A stretch of DNA of 12,129 nucleotides from Propionibacteriaceae bacterium (GTDB lineage: Bacteria > Actinomycetota > Actinomycetes > Propionibacteriales > Propionibacteriaceae), in the NCBI GenBank assembly GCA_031262845.1, contig JAISGZ010000161.1:1-12129 (forward strand), in the 5' to 3' direction. The notes below the pieces were generated by a model. It saw nothing but the letters and a program-made list of their open reading frames with translations. It made no database searches and was not told the DNA's origin. This document shows positions 1-7,600 of this stretch, piece by piece; within the stretch, counting starts at the first letter, position 1, and each line of letters begins with the position of its first letter. The translations under genes and the position numbers were made by a program.

Positions 1-164
1 CGGCCGCGCAGTGGGCCCAGACCGATGCTCAGCTGGCGGCCCGCCCCCCGGTCCTCGTGCCGCGGGATTACGCCCGCGTGAGGCAGGCCCGCGAGGAAGC
101 CTCGGCCGCTGGCTTGGACGAAGCGGCGACGACCGAGAAGATGATGGAGGCTTCGCATGTCTGA
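1..164 (+). CDS. gltB: Glutamate synthase large subunit, C-terminal end (partial)
   Basis: Only the last 53 codons are present; the frame enters at base 3 and stops at TGA 162-164. The readable peptide contains VLVPRDYARV and ends EKMMEASHV. This is the usual tail of the large (alpha) subunit of NADPH-dependent glutamate synthase, which carries the glutamine amidotransferase and FMN/3Fe-4S synthase domains; none of these lie in the window. The next gene, gltD, starts at 157 inside this reading frame, so the stop and the start overlap by 8 bp, implying translational coupling of the two subunits. The identification rests on the tail sequence plus the neighbouring gltD. A short fragment alone would not be decisive. 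Confidence 0.85.
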   Translation, partial: AAQWAQTDAQLAARPPVLVPRDYARVRQAREEASAAGLDEAATTEKMMEASHV

Positions 165-1623
165 TCCGCGTGGTTTCATGACCTATCCGCGCCAAGTCGC
201 CGATCGTCGTCCGGTCGGCGAACGGGTTCATGACTGGCACGAGGTCTATCCCGGTTCGATCGAACGGGCTCTGCGGCCGATTATCGATGATCAGGCTGCC
301 CGCTGTATGGACTGCGGCGTGCCGTTCTGTCACCAAGGCTGCCCGCTGGGCAATCTGATGCCGGAGTGGCAGGACCTGGTCTGGCGGGATGATTGGCGGG
401 GCGCCCTGGAACGCTTACACGCCACCAACAACTTCCCGGAGTTCACCGGTCGGCTCTGCCCAGCGCCCTGCGAAGCGGCCTGTGTGGTCGGGATTTCGGG
501 CGACCCCGTAACGATTAAGAACATCGAAGTGTCGATCGTCGACAAAGCCTGGGACGACTTGCGGGTAACGCCCCAACAACCGGCTTGGCATTCGCTGAAA
601 ACCGTGGCCGTCGTCGGTTCGGGACCGGCCGGTTTGGCGGCCGCCCAGCAATTGACCCGTCAGGGTCACACCGTCGTCGTCTACGAACGGGCAGACGCCG
701 TTGGTGGGCTGATGCGCTACGGCATCCCGGAATTCAAGCTGGAGAAACACGTCATCGACCGGCGGCTCAAGCAAATGGTTTTGGAAGGCACGGTCTTCAA
801 AACCGGCGTCGAGATCGGCCGTGATCTGTCGTGGACGGAATTGCGGCAGCGTTTCGAGGCCGTCGTGTTGGCGATCGGTTCGACCCGGCCGCGTGATTTG
901 TCGGTGCCAGGCCGGGAACTCGCCGGAATTCACCAGGCCATGGAGTATTTACCGCAGGCCAACCGGGTGGCACTGGGACAGACCGTGCCCGACCAAATTC
1001 GGGCCGATGGGCTCGACGTCGTCATCATCGGTGGCGGTGACACGGGCGCCGACTGCTTGGGGACGGCGCTGCGCCAGGGTGCCCGGTCGGTTACGCAGTT
1101 GGAGATCATGCCCCAGCCGCCCGCCAATCGGCCGTCGTCCCAACCGTGGCCAACTTATCCGATGATCTATCGGGTGGCGTCGGCTCACGAAGAGGGTGGC
1201 GAACGCCTCTACAGCTTGTCGACCACGTCTTTCGTCGATGATGGCAGCGGCCGGGTGGCTGGTCTCAATCTCATCGAGATGACCAGTCAAGACGGTCAAC
1301 TGACGCCCGTACCGGGGACCGAACGGCAATTGCCGGCCCAGCTGGTGTTGTTGGCGATGGGTTTCCTGGGGCCGGAGCGCAGTGCGATTGACGAATTGGA
1401 CTTAAGCACCGATGCCCGCGGCAATATCGCTCGTGACGATCACTACATGACCAGCGCCGACGGGGTTTTCGTCTGTGGTGACGCCGGACGGGGCCAATCG
1501 CTGATCGTCTGGGCGATCGCCGAAGGCCGGTCAACCGCTAACGGAGTCGACAGTTATCTGCGCGACTTGCCCAGTTGGTTACCGCGGCCGATCAACCCGA
1601 CCGATCGGTCCTTGCAGTTGTAG
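157..1623 (+). CDS. gltD: Glutamate synthase (NADPH) small subunit
   Basis: This is the beta subunit of glutamate synthase. It takes electrons from NADPH through FAD and passes them to the large subunit, which converts glutamine plus 2-oxoglutarate into two glutamates in the cytoplasm. The 488 residues match the usual family length. The N-terminal iron-sulphur region has cysteines at 50, 53, 58 and 62 and a second group at 101, 105 and 109 (LCPAPCEAAC). An FAD-binding motif GSGPAGLAAA lies at about 154-163 and a second dinucleotide motif IGGGDTGADC at about 291-300. The C-terminal FAD motif VFVCGDAGRG is at about 437-446, followed by a helix with AEGR. The start at 157 overlaps the gltB stop, as is common for gltBD. 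No truncation or missing motif is seen. Related GltD-like reductases exist, but the linked gltB tail settles the assignment. Confidence 0.96.
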   Translation: MSDPRGFMTYPRQVADRRPVGERVHDWHEVYPGSIERALRPIIDDQAARCMDCGVPFCHQGCPLGNLMPEWQDLVWRDDWRGALERLHATNNFPEFTGRLCPAPCEAACVVGISGDPVTIKNIEVSIVDKAWDDLRVTPQQPAWHSLKTVAVVGSGPAGLAAAQQLTRQGHTVVVYERADAVGGLMRYGIPEFKLEKHVIDRRLKQMVLEGTVFKTGVEIGRDLSWTELRQRFEAVVLAIGSTRPRDLSVPGRELAGIHQAMEYLPQANRVALGQTVPDQIRADGLDVVIIGGGDTGADCLGTALRQGARSVTQLEIMPQPPANRPSSQPWPTYPMIYRVASAHEEGGERLYSLSTTSFVDDGSGRVAGLNLIEMTSQDGQLTPVPGTERQLPAQLVLLAMGFLGPERSAIDELDLSTDARGNIARDDHYMTSADGVFVCGDAGRGQSLIVWAIAEGRSTANGVDSYLRDLPSWLPRPINPTDRSLQL

Positions 1624-1671
1624 GGCCGGTTGGTTAAGTTGGTTGAGATTGAGCTTGAGTGACCACCATGT

Positions 1672-1718
1672 CGTCGCACCGGGGTTTGAAACCGAGCGAT
1701 GTCTGGTCTGGGGCGACG
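1672..1718 (+). repeat. Imperfect inverted repeat between gltD and the fur-like gene
   Basis: Bases 1672-1680 (CGTCGCACC) can pair with 1710-1718 (GGGGCGACG) with one mismatch. Between them, 1683-1693 form a short palindrome, GGTTTGAAACC. There is no T run downstream, so this does not look like an intrinsic terminator for gltBD. No clear terminator was seen anywhere in the 187-bp gap. It could be a folded 3' untranslated region or chance in GC-rich DNA. Confidence 0.2.
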
Positions 1719-1775
1719 CCTGGGTTGCCTTTGGCCGGCGTTGATGGGCTTAAAACAGCGGGGAATGAGCTAATC

Positions 1776-1788
1776 TTGAGTACTTCAA
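1776..1788 (+). promoter_or_regulatory. Candidate autoregulatory operator of the Fur/PerR-like repressor
   Basis: TTGA-N5-TCAA is an inverted repeat that starts on the -35 element and runs into the spacer. It lies in an AT-rich block directly upstream of a Fur-family gene. Fur-family repressors of actinobacteria commonly bind AT-rich sites over their own promoters. The position fits repression by blocking RNA polymerase, but the repeat is short and has no second copy that I could find before the catalase gene. Confidence 0.3.
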
Positions 1789-1804
1789 ATTAAATACGTA
1801 GAAT
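1776..1804 (+). promoter_or_regulatory. Sigma-70-type promoter of the fur-like gene, probably leaderless
   Basis: A -35 element TTGAGT (1776-1781) is followed after exactly 17 bp by a -10 element TAGAAT (1799-1804). Transcription would begin about 6-7 bp later, at roughly 1810-1812, which coincides with the ATG at 1811. No ribosome-binding sequence is seen upstream of that ATG. Together these suggest a leaderless mRNA, a common form in actinobacteria. The stretch is AT-rich compared with its surroundings. Confidence 0.65.
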
Positions 1805-1810
1805 GGATCT

Positions 1811-2248
1811 ATGCGCAGCGGCCTCACCGATCGACTGAAACAGTCCGGTCTTAAAGTCACAGCTGGCCGGGTCGCCGTCTTGGGGACCTTGGTCGAAGTG
1901 CCGCACGCTGATGCCGACACCATCTATCACGTCATCGCACCTCATCTGGCGACCACTTCGATTCAGTCGGTTCACAACATCCTCAATGACTTGACGCGCG
2001 TCGGCTTGGTTCGGCGGGTGACGTCGGCCGGTTCGCCGGCGCTCTATGAACTGCGCGTCGACGATAATCACCACCACATCATTTGCGACCACTGTGGCAA
2101 GGTCGAAGACGTCGATTGCGTGATTGGGGCGGCGCCCTGTCTGGAACCGTCGAATGGACACGGCTTCCAGGTTCGCAAGGCCGAGGTGACCTTTTGGGGC
2201 TGCTGTCCGGACTGCGTCGAGTCAGCCGTGGACGATCTCGTCCAGTAA
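1811..2248 (+). CDS. Fur-family metalloregulator, PerR/CatR-like peroxide-responsive repressor
   Basis: This 145-residue protein has the usual Fur-family length and layout. An N-terminal winged-helix DNA-binding domain spans about 5-80 (VTAGRVAVLGTL, then the recognition-helix region SIQSVHNILNDL). A C-terminal metal-binding dimer domain follows. Structural zinc cysteines are C92 and C95 (CDHCG), paired with C132 and C135 (CCPDC, with an extra C131). Likely regulatory metal ligands are H32, E80, H87, H89 and D100. The Asp at 100 aligns, by my hand alignment, with the Asp of Bacillus PerR that is needed for peroxide sensing; iron-sensing Fur proteins often have Glu there. The next gene, 81 bp downstream, is a haem catalase, as in the Streptomyces catR-catA pair, so I infer a peroxide-sensing repressor of that catalase. 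An iron-responsive Fur remains possible. The start at 1811 is favoured by the promoter spacing. Confidence 0.85.
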   Translation: MRSGLTDRLKQSGLKVTAGRVAVLGTLVEVPHADADTIYHVIAPHLATTSIQSVHNILNDLTRVGLVRRVTSAGSPALYELRVDDNHHHIICDHCGKVEDVDCVIGAAPCLEPSNGHGFQVRKAEVTFWGCCPDCVESAVDDLVQ

Positions 2249-2283
2249 GCCGCCCCGCTCCGTCGACTCCACGACAGTCCCGC

Positions 2284-2289
2284 TAGCCT
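2284..2289 (+). promoter_or_regulatory. Possible -10 element of a catalase-specific promoter
   Basis: TAGCCT fits the loose actinobacterial TAnnnT pattern and lies about 40 bp before the catalase GTG. No convincing -35 hexamer is found at 16-18 bp upstream; the nearest, TCGACT, is only 15 bp away. Read-through from the fur-like promoter is the simpler explanation for catalase expression. Confidence 0.25.
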
Positions 2290-2329
2290 GGCTCGCATAA
2301 CCGTCCACTCATGGCGAGAAGGAATTGAC

Positions 2330-3784
2330 GTGACCGAAGCTTTTCAACCTTGGACGACCACCCAGGCCGGTAACCCCGTAGCCTCGGATGAGCATTCGCT
2401 GACTGTTGGCCCCGACGGCCCCACGGTCATTCATGACCGTTACCTCTTAGAAAAATTAGCTCAATTCAACCGGGAGCGGATTCCGGAACGGATCGTTCAC
2501 GCCAAAGGCGGTGGCGCTTTCGGCGAATTCCTGGTGACGGCCGATGTCTCGTCCTATACCCGGGCGACGCTCTTCCAACCCGGTCAGACGACGCCGATGT
2601 TGGCTCGTTTTTCGTCGGTCGCCGGCGAACAAGGCTCGCCCGACACTTGGCGTGATGTTCACGGTTACGCCCTCAAGTTCTACACCCGCGAGGGTAATTT
2701 CGACATCGTCGGTAATAACACGCCGGTGTTCTTTATTCGCGACGCCATGAAATTCCCGGATTTCATCCATTCACAAAAGCGATTGCCGGGTTCGGGGCTG
2801 CGTGATCTCGACATGCAATGGGATTTCTGGACCCGGTCGCCGGAAACAGCTCACCAGGTGACCTATCTGATGGGGGATCGAGGCTTACCGAAGACCTGGC
2901 GCACGATGCAGGGCTATAGCTCCCACACTTATCAGTGGATCAATGCGGCCGGTGAACGGTTCTGGGTCAAATACCATTTCCAATCGCGTCAAGGGGTCGA
3001 GAATTGGACCGAGGCCGAGGCCGCTGAAATTGCCGGGATGGACGCCGACTGTCACCGTCGGGACTTGCACCAGGCGATTGAGCGGGGAGATTATCCGGCC
3101 TGGGATGTCAAGGTTCAGATCATGCCTTACGCCGACGCCGCCGATTATCGTTTCAATCCCTTTGACCTGACCAAGGTCTGGTCACACCGTGATTATCCGC
3201 TGATTGATGTCGGCTACTACCGGCTGACGCGGAACCCGGGCAACTTCTTCGCCGAAATCGAACAGGCGGCTTTTTCACCCGCCAATCTCGTGCCGGGTAC
3301 CGACATCAGCCCGGACAAGATGCTCATGGCTAGGGTTTTCTCGTATCCGGATGCCCAGCGCTACCGGGTCGGGACGAATTACCAACAGATTCCCGTCAAC
3401 GCGCCCCAAACGGCGGTCTACACCTACACTCAGGACGGCGCCCAGCGGCACCACTTCGATCCACCGACCAAGCCGGTCTACGCTCCCAATAGCTTCGGCG
3501 GGCCGGTGGCCGATCCCGAGCGGGCTGGTGATGGTGGCTGGTCAGCCGATGGGGAACTGATCCACGCGGCCGCTACTCTGCACGCCGAGGATGATGATTT
3601 CGGCCAGGCCCGGACGCTTTACCGGGATGTTTATTCACCTGAGGCCAAGGAGCGTTTCCAGCAGACTCTGATCGGTCAAGCCCAAGCCCTGACGGTTGAT
3701 GGTGTGAAAGCCCGGTTCTTGGATTATTGGGGTCAGGTTGACTCGGATCTCAGCGCCAGTCTTAAATCGGCTTTGGGTTGGTAA
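2330..3784 (+). CDS. katA: Monofunctional haem catalase (small-subunit type)
   Basis: The enzyme splits hydrogen peroxide into water and oxygen. Its 484 residues fit the small-subunit catalases. The distal catalytic histidine is H57 in ERIVHAKGGGAFGEF. The catalytic asparagine lies in VGNNTPVFF (N129/N130). The proximal haem-ligand signature RVFSYPDAQRYRVG contains R335 and the ligand tyrosine Y339. The segment FIHSQKR at about 145-151 is also typical. No signal peptide is seen, so it is probably cytoplasmic. The GTG start at 2330 has a good ribosome-binding sequence, AGAAGGA (2316-2322), 7 bp before it. The gene follows a PerR/CatR-like repressor and is closed by a strong hairpin, so the two genes form a self-contained peroxide-response unit. 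Expression is probably induced by peroxide through that repressor; this is inference from context. Confidence 0.96.
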   Translation: MTEAFQPWTTTQAGNPVASDEHSLTVGPDGPTVIHDRYLLEKLAQFNRERIPERIVHAKGGGAFGEFLVTADVSSYTRATLFQPGQTTPMLARFSSVAGEQGSPDTWRDVHGYALKFYTREGNFDIVGNNTPVFFIRDAMKFPDFIHSQKRLPGSGLRDLDMQWDFWTRSPETAHQVTYLMGDRGLPKTWRTMQGYSSHTYQWINAAGERFWVKYHFQSRQGVENWTEAEAAEIAGMDADCHRRDLHQAIERGDYPAWDVKVQIMPYADAADYRFNPFDLTKVWSHRDYPLIDVGYYRLTRNPGNFFAEIEQAAFSPANLVPGTDISPDKMLMARVFSYPDAQRYRVGTNYQQIPVNAPQTAVYTYTQDGAQRHHFDPPTKPVYAPNSFGGPVADPERAGDGGWSADGELIHAAATLHAEDDDFGQARTLYRDVYSPEAKERFQQTLIGQAQALTVDGVKARFLDYWGQVDSDLSASLKSALGW

Positions 3785-3805
3785 ATCTACCCAAAGAACA
3801 GTAAA

Positions 3806-3838
3806 CAAGTGGGGCGGGAGAACATCCCGCCCCACTTG
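3806..3838 (+). terminator. Strong hairpin between convergent genes, probably a bidirectional terminator
   Basis: A perfect 14-bp stem (3806-3819 paired with 3825-3838) encloses the 5-base loop GAACA. It begins 21 bp after the catalase stop. On the plus strand there is no real T run after it. On the minus strand the sequence after the stem reads TGTTTACTGTTCTTT, moderately T-rich, so termination may be stronger for the minus-strand gene. It sits between two genes that end facing each other. Confidence 0.8.
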
Positions 3839-3843
3839 ATATT

Positions 3844-3869
3844 GCCCGCGTCATACCGATCTCGCGGGC
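3844..3869 (-). terminator. Second hairpin downstream of the secreted-protein gene
   Basis: GCCCGCG (3844-3850) pairs perfectly with CGCGGGC (3863-3869) across a 12-base loop. On the minus strand it lies 9 bases after the stop codon of the small secreted-protein gene and just before the longer hairpin. It has no T run of its own. It may act with the larger hairpin or protect the 3' end of the mRNA. Confidence 0.4.
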
Positions 3870-3878
3870 GCTGACGGT

Positions 3879-4328
3879 TTACATACACATCATGATGCAC
3901 ATGCGATTTGGGTCAAGACTGGGTGGGCAAGCCGGTAAACAAATTGACTCATTGAAGAAAATATTGAGAATATAATCAATAATGTAATTCAACCAACTGG
4001 TCAGGTATTTTATGATGTTTTCGAAACCGAACGGCTTGGGGCTTTCGACGATTGGCTCGGACGGGCTGTCTGACTCGACACTGGGTTCGGCCGCCTGGTC
4101 GCTACTGTCTGTTGGCGTCGGAATGACACTCGGTAACACCGAAGCCGGCGGTGTCTTTTCAGAGTCGGAAGAACCGTAGGGATCATTAGACGGCAAGAGA
4201 CAGGTCTCAATGACGGCCGGAGATTCTTCGGCCGAAACGACGGACGCGGGCGCTGTCAGCATCCCAAGCGTAAACAAGCCGGCGACGCAGGCCAGCGGTA
4301 AAGACAATTTAGATAAACGAGTGGTCAT
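3879..4328 (-). CDS. Small secreted protein with an amphipathic helix and paired CX3C motifs, unknown function
   Basis: I do not recognise this 149-residue protein. It begins with a clear Sec signal peptide: K7 follows R4, then a hydrophobic core at about 8-25, with a likely cut after A33 (ASVVSA). The mature part starts with a Pro/Ser/Glu/Asp-rich low-complexity linker at about 45-98. A hydrophobic, probably amphipathic segment follows at about 104-126, interrupted by K107, N114, D118 and N122. The tail has C130, C134, C144 and C148, spaced CX3C-X9-CX3C, and ends in CIMMCM. C43 is a fifth mature cysteine. The start is backed by GAGGA (4335-4339) 6 bp before ATG. Codons in 3941-4020 are very AT-rich, unlike the neighbours. 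It is transcribed alone against the genes on both sides. A surface-attached or membrane-active secreted peptide is possible, but no function can be assigned. Confidence 0.75.
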   Translation of the reverse strand: MTTRLSKLSLPLACVAGLFTLGMLTAPASVVSAEESPAVIETCLLPSNDPYGSSDSEKTPPASVLPSVIPTPTDSSDQAAEPSVESDSPSEPIVESPKPFGFENIIKYLTSWLNYIIDYILNIFFNESICLPACPPSLDPNRMCIMMCM

Positions 4329-4445
4329 GGTGTTTCCTCAACTACCGGTGAAGGGGCCTAAGTAACGGAGCTGAATCGTGCCGGAGGAGGTCAGGCACTG
4401 ACAGATACTGCGAAGAGCCACTAGCGAAATGTGGATGACGGATTG

Positions 4446-4474
4446 ATCGTAGAAAAGAAATTGGCTGTCGTCAA
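4446..4474 (-). promoter_or_regulatory. Promoter of the secreted-protein gene
   Basis: Read on the minus strand, a -35 element TTGACG (4474-4469) is followed after exactly 17 bp by a -10 element TACGAT (4451-4446). Transcription would start near 4439, giving a leader of about 110 nt before the ATG at 4328. Both hexamers are close to the housekeeping sigma consensus, so the gene is probably transcribed alone and may be well expressed. Confidence 0.6.
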
Positions 4475-4586
4475 GGTTTAGTTAATGTTGTCTCGTGTGG
4501 CCAGTGGCCGTCCTTGGCTCATCTCCGGCAATCTCTTGGTCAGCCACAGCCCAGCCCAATCGAACGAGTTTGTCGGTTTGGGTCGG

Positions 4587-4592
4587 TAGGCT
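4587..4592 (+). promoter_or_regulatory. Candidate -10 element for dnaE
   Basis: TAGGCT is a common actinobacterial -10 form. It lies 45 bp before the dnaE GTG, which leaves room for a short leader with the GGGAAGG ribosome-binding site (4626-4632). No good -35 hexamer was found at 16-18 bp upstream, so the call is tentative. Confidence 0.4.
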
Positions 4593-4637
4593 GTTCGCTG
4601 CTCAGCCAGTTCGGTCGCAGGTAACGGGAAGGTCGCT

Positions 4638-7600
4638 GTGTCTCAGTCGGATTTTGTCCATCTCCACGTCCACACCGAGTACTCGATGCTCGACGGAGCG
4701 GCCAAGATCCAGGCCCTGTTCGGTGAGGCCGAGCGGCTCGGAATGCCGGCGGTGGCGATGACCGACCACGGCAATATGTTCGGCGCCTACGAATTCTTCC
4801 AACAGTCGAAGGCTTCAGCCGTCAAACCGATCATCGGCATCGAGGCCTACGTCGCGCCGTCGAGCCGACATTCTCGAACCCCGGAGTTCTGGGGCCGTGG
4901 CGTGCGGGAGGCCGGTGATGTCGACGCCGACGCTGGTAAAGACGTCTCCGGTGGTGGCCGCTATACCCATATGACGCTGTTGGCGACCAACCCGACCGGG
5001 TTGCACAATCTGTTCCGTCTCTCCAGCCTGGCCTCGGTCGAGGGCTACTACATGAAGCCCCGGATGGACGCCGAACTGTTGTCGGCCTACTGCGAGGGCT
5101 TGGTCGGGACGACCGGGTGCCCGGGCGGAGCGGTCCAGACGCGCTTGCGGCTGGGGCAATATGACGAGGCCGTCGAGACGGCGGCGATGTACGCCGACAT
5201 GTTCGGGCCCGGCCGTTATTTCGTCGAATTGATGGACCACGGGATCCCGATCGAACGCGATGTCCGACAGGATCTGTTGCGCTTGGCCAAGCAAACCGGC
5301 TTGCCGGTGCTGGCGACCAATGATTCGCACTATGTCACGGCCGACCAAAAAGACTCGCACGATTCCTTGCTCTGCATCGGCGTCGGTAAGAACAAGGATG
5401 ACCCCAACCGGTTCCGCTTCAATGGCGAGGGCTATTACCTGCGCTCGGCCGCCGAGATGCGCCAGTTGTTCGCCGATCTGCCCCAGGCCTGCGACTCGAC
5501 CCTTGACATCGCCGCCATGGTCGAGCCCTACGACGAAGTTTTCGCCCACGTTGACCGAATGCCGCAATTTGCCGTTCCCGAGGGCGAAACCCAGGAATCG
5601 TGGTTGCGCCGCGAAATCCAGCGGGGCTTGGATTTACGCTACGGCGGTCAGCCGTCAGCGGCGGTTCAAGAACAGGTCGAGCGGGAATTGGCCGTGATCG
5701 AGCCGCTGGGTTTTTCCAGTTACTTCTTGATCGTGGCCGATATCTGTCGCTTCGCCCGTGACTCGGGAATTCGGATTGGGCCCGGGCGTGGTTCGGCGAC
5801 CGGGTCGATGATCGCCTATCTGACCCGGATCACGGAGTTGGATCCGCTTGAACACGGCCTGATCTTCGAGCGTTTCCTCAACCCGGAGCGGGTCTCACCG
5901 CCCGACGTCGACCTAGACGTCGACGACCGGCGGCGGGACGAGGTCGTCCAGTACATCGCCGATACCTACGGCGCTGACTACACCGCCCAGGTCAACACCT
6001 TCAACAAGATCAAAGCCAAAGCCGCCGTCAAAGACGCCAGCCGCATCCTGGGCTATCCCTTTGCCATGGGCGAGAAAATCGTCAAGGCCATGCCACCGGA
6101 TGTCCAAGGCAAAGGCGTGGCCTTGGGAGACATCTTCGACCCGACCCACGAACGTTTTAACGAGGGTCAAGAATTCCGAGGCCTCTACGAAACCGACAGC
6201 GATGTTCAGCGAGTCGTTGACACCGGCCGGGGACTCGAAGGGCTGACCCGGGGGACCGGTGTCCACGCCGCCGCCGTCATTATGAGTTCGGCGCCGTTGA
6301 TGGACCTGATCCCACTTCATCAACGTGAGGACGGCGCCCGCATCACCGGCTTCTCGTTCCCCCAATGCGAAGCCATGGGGCTGATGAAGATGGACGTCCT
6401 GGGGCTGCGCAACCTCGGCATCCTCGACCACGCCTTGGAGTTGATCAAGGCCGGCGGCGGCGAAGACATCGACTTGCTCAGTCTGCCGCTTGATAACGGG
6501 CCGACTTACGAACTGCTGGCCAGCGGTGACACCTTGGGCGTGTTCCAACTCGACGGTGGGCCGATGCGGTCCTTGCTACGCCTGATGGCGCCGACCCGGT
6601 TCGAAGATATCGCCGCCGTGCTGGCCTTGTACCGACCGGGTCCGATGGCCGCCAACGCTCATATCAACTACGCCGAGCGGAAGAACGGCCGCCAACCGAT
6701 CAAACCGATTCACCCTGAGTTGGAGGCGGCTTTGGAGCCGATCCTGGGGAATACCTACCACCTCATGGTCTACCAGGAACAGATCATGGCCGTGGCCCGG
6801 GAACTGGCCGGCTACACCCTCGGTGGGGCGGACTTGTTGCGTCGGGCGATGGGGAAAAAAGACGCCGCCAAGATGGCCAAGGAACGCGACACCTTCACCA
6901 CCGGGATGGCCGCCCACGGTTTCTCGACCGGAGCCACCACCGCCTTGTGGGACGTCATGGTGCCGTTCTCGCAGTACGCCTTCAACAAATCTCACACCGC
7001 CGGCTACGGCATCGTCTCCTACTGGACGGCCTACCTCAAGGCCAATTATCCGGCCGAGTACATGTCCGCTCTGCTCGAATCGGTGCGGGACAACAAGGAC
7101 AAGTCAGCCGTCTATTTGGCTGAGTGCCGCCGCATGGGGGTCAATATCTTGCCGCCCGACATCAACGAATCGGCGGCTCAGTTCACGCCCGTCAACGAGG
7201 GTGTGAGATACGGGCTGACGGCCATCCGCAACGTCGGTCAAGGGGTGGTCGACGGCATCGTCAAGGCCCGCCAAGAACAAGGTAACTTCGTTGATTTCGC
7301 CGATTTCCTGACCAAAGCCCCGGCCACGGTCTGCAACAAGCGAGTCATCGAGTCACTCATCAAAGCCGGTGCCTTCGATTCGCTGGGAGCGCCCCGGCGG
7401 GCCCTGATGGAAATTCACGAGCGGGCGGTTGACCAGGTGATCGACCTCAAACGCAACCAGGCCATCGGCCAAGATGATCTTTTCGGTCTGTCGGGCGGGA
7501 GCGATGACCCGGTGCTGACGATGGATCCGGTGCCCGATATTCCCGAGTGGAACAAACCGGTCAAGCTGGCTTTCGAACGCGAAATGCTCGGCCTCTACGT

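Larger units (their letters stand above)
4329..4637. other. Divergent intergenic region between the secreted-protein gene and dnaE
   Basis: This 309-bp gap has no credible coding sequence. It holds the long leader and promoter of the minus-strand secreted-protein gene and, closer to dnaE, a plus-strand -10-like element. The leader contains a small palindrome, GTCAG-GCA-CTGAC (4390-4402). No tRNA-like fold or known riboswitch pattern was recognised. Confidence 0.6.

Noticed and set aside
1624..1775. Possible intrinsic terminator or tRNA after gltD
   Set aside because: No stable GC stem followed by a T run and no cloverleaf pattern were found; only the weak fold-back at 1672-1718.
3635..3835. 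Minus-strand open frame of 66 codons spanning the terminator hairpin
   Set aside because: It starts inside the perfect hairpin stem and continues antisense to the conserved catalase C-terminus; no ribosome-binding site or recognisable product.
4287..4328. A lipobox-like LPLAC near the start of the secreted protein, suggesting a lipoprotein
   Set aside because: The cysteine is at residue 14, before most of the hydrophobic core, and the -3 residue is proline; a normal signal peptidase I site after A33 fits better.
4495..4761. Small plus-strand open frame overlapping the start of dnaE
   Set aside because: It runs out of frame into the conserved PHP motif of dnaE, lacks a good ribosome-binding site and its Ser/Arg-rich product looks like non-coding translation.
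4815..5567. Long open frame (250 codons) on the minus strand inside dnaE
   Set aside because: It lies wholly across the well-conserved PHP region of dnaE, has no recognisable domain or ribosome-binding site, and long antisense frames are expected in GC-rich coding DNA. The same applies to other antisense frames in dnaE, lysA, hom and gltD.
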